The translations under genes and the position numbers were made by a program. A DNA stretch of 64,000 nt from Flavobacterium sp. GSB-24 (GTDB lineage Bacteria > Bacteroidota > Bacteroidia > Flavobacteriales > Flavobacteriaceae), in assembly GCF_027924665.1 (NCBI RefSeq), contig NZ_AP027043.1:5208001-5272000 (forward strand), written 5' to 3'. Numbering within the stretch: position 1 is the stretch's first letter; each line of letters begins with the position of its first letter. Of this stretch, positions 63,092 to 64,000 are shown one piece after another. The notes beneath the pieces are model-generated. The model ran no database searches and had not been told where the DNA came from. It saw only the letters and a program-made list of their open reading frames with translations.

Positions 63092-63310
63092 TTAAAGACT
63101 CATTCTAAATTCTTCAATAACAGGATTTGCTTTTGCATAATCAGTTTCTTGAATAAAAACCTCAACAGCCAAATCTGTTCCGCCAAAACCCCCTAAACGA
63201 GCCGATTGAATATTATCTTTTTTTACGGTTTCTACTCCCGCAGTTTCTAATCTTTCCTGCAAAGCAATTGCTAATACTTCACTACCCGAAAACACCTTCA
63301 TTAATCCCAT
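63092..63310 (-). CDS. DUF2007-family small protein
   Basis: The 72-residue protein matches the DUF2007 pattern, VFSGSEVLAIALQERLETAG and a FGGTDLAVEVFIQETDYAKA core, in the class described as putative signal-transducing (GlnB-like fold). Function unknown. It lies 12 bp after the hydrolase gene and should be co-transcribed with it. Confidence 0.88.
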   Translation of the reverse strand: MGLMKVFSGSEVLAIALQERLETAGVETVKKDNIQSARLGGFGGTDLAVEVFIQETDYAKANPVIEEFRMSL

Positions 63311-63322
63311 GATATTCTATAT

Positions 63323-64000
63323 TTATTCTAATATTATTTTTAATTGTTTTTGAAAATCTTCATTTTCGTTCATACCAACATGTCCCTGACCTTCCAAAGG
63401 ATAAAAATAGGCATTTGATTTCAAAAGCTTTTTCAATCTTAATGAATTTTCACAAGGAATTAACTGATCATCAGTTCCATGAAAAATATAAATTGGAGCT
63501 TTAATTTTTGGAAGATATAAATTGGTTTCTAAACTAAACCTCTTCATAAAGTCTGGAAAAAAGGGAACTCTCGAACTTGACAATTCTAAAAAGTTGTAAT
63601 ATGGAGCCTGAAGGATTACTGCTTTTGGTCTATTTTCTAAAGCAAGTTTTGCAGCAAACCCAGAACCGATAGAATATCCAGCAATTATAATTTCATCTTC
63701 AGAATATCTCTTAGACAATTGCTTATAAACAATCGAAATATCTTTACTTAATTGTTCTTCATTTTCAATTTCACCTTCACTTTTCCCGAAACTTCTATAG
63801 TCCAAAATAAAAATATCGTAACCCAGTGAAGTATATATTTTAGCAATCTTGCCCCAAGTTTCTAATGTTCCGGCATTTCCATGAAGATAAAAAATTAAGC
63901 CTTTGGATTTTTCTGCTTTAAATAACAATCCGTTGAGAATACTTCCATCAAAGGACTCGATGTTAATTTCCTCATACTTATGCTGATAATCAAATTTAAA
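63323..64000 (-). CDS. Alpha/beta hydrolase (serine aminopeptidase S33-like), 5-prime end outside the window
   Basis: The reading frame stays open to base 64000 with no start codon of its own before the edge: the residues upstream of TTG 63928 read FKFDYQHKYEEINIESFDG, the usual first strands of this family. The true start therefore lies beyond the window. Visible motifs are the oxyanion HGNAG, the nucleophile GYSIG(S)G, Asp in HGTDDQLIP and His in EGQGHVGM. It resembles the BEM46/YqiK-like cytoplasmic or membrane-anchored hydrolases; substrate unknown. Confidence 0.88.
   Translation of the reverse strand, partial: FKFDYQHKYEEINIESFDGSILNGLLFKAEKSKGLIFYLHGNAGTLETWGKIAKIYTSLGYDIFILDYRSFGKSEGEIENEEQLSKDISIVYKQLSKRYSEDEIIIAGYSIGSGFAAKLALENRPKAVILQAPYYNFLELSSSRVPFFPDFMKRFSLETNLYLPKIKAPIYIFHGTDDQLIPCENSLRLKKLLKSNAYFYPLEGQGHVGMNENEDFQKQLKIILE

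Noticed and set aside
1..64000. CRISPR array, prophage, insertion sequence or integrative element
   Set aside because: No regularly spaced identical repeats, cas genes, transposase, integrase, phage structural genes or att-like tRNA copies were seen.

Overview
The window reads as chromosome of a Flavobacterium-like member of the Bacteroidota. The evidence is low GC content, AT-rich leaders, several promoters of the Flavobacterium type (TTG about 17-22 nt before TAnnTTTG), many exported proteins ending their signal peptide in -SQ/-AQ, TonB-plug-like modules, DUF-family proteins typical of Flavobacteriia, and intergenic spaces filled with short palindromic repeats. I see no rRNA, tRNA, CRISPR array, prophage or insertion sequence. 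Genes at both edges are cut by the window: a D15/BamA-like outer-membrane protein at base 1 and an alpha/beta hydrolase at base 64000.

Layout. 1-2.3 kb: surface proteins and an HGSNAT-like membrane acyltransferase. 2.3-16.6 kb: a Wzx/Wzy-type capsule or exopolysaccharide locus. Eleven genes lie on the minus strand: TagD-like nucleotidyltransferase, flippase, polymerase, four glycosyltransferases, initiating sugar-phosphate transferase, Wza, Wzc and a second initiating transferase placed after a strong terminator. The PHP-type phosphatase that would oppose Wzc faces them. 16.8-25 kb: mixed housekeeping genes (ABC-F protein, FKBP lipoprotein, LolD-like ATPase, cobalamin adenosyltransferase). 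25-34 kb: secA, a SpoU methyltransferase, a zinc-site-less sirtuin, purB and a CPA2 cation/proton antiporter preceded by a structured element. 34-42 kb: peroxiredoxin, AEC transporter, Crp/Fnr and Rrf2 regulators each beside a small redox or membrane gene, meaB and an LtaS-like transferase. 42-48.4 kb: MATE pump, two outer-membrane proteins, a LytS/LytTR two-component pair and PPK2. 48.5-57 kb: a possible HEPN-like protein, prolyl oligopeptidase, and an ECF sigma factor / membrane anti-sigma / VWA-protein cluster. 57-64 kb: scramblase-like protein, SDR, mtaB and small enzymes.

How genes work together. The capsule operon appears to run from one promoter near 16.6 kb to the terminator at 4.65-4.69 kb. 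The LytS/LytTR pair sits between two matched promoter regions (44253-44341 and 47460-47367) that share a 21-bp-period direct repeat and an equally spaced downstream box. One precedes a DUF6268-like outer-membrane protein and the other a 24-codon membrane micro-ORF ahead of the kinase gene. I consider this the best candidate for an undescribed regulatory circuit here. The second is the sigma / anti-sigma / VWA cluster, in which two neighbouring proteins carry the same SusC-plug-like module without a barrel.

The spaces between genes hold at least eight different palindromic or word-like repeat families, plus a 150-nt structured element with two copies of the same loop sequence ahead of the antiporter gene. 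All functional statements come from reading the sequence and knowledge of families; no database search was run.
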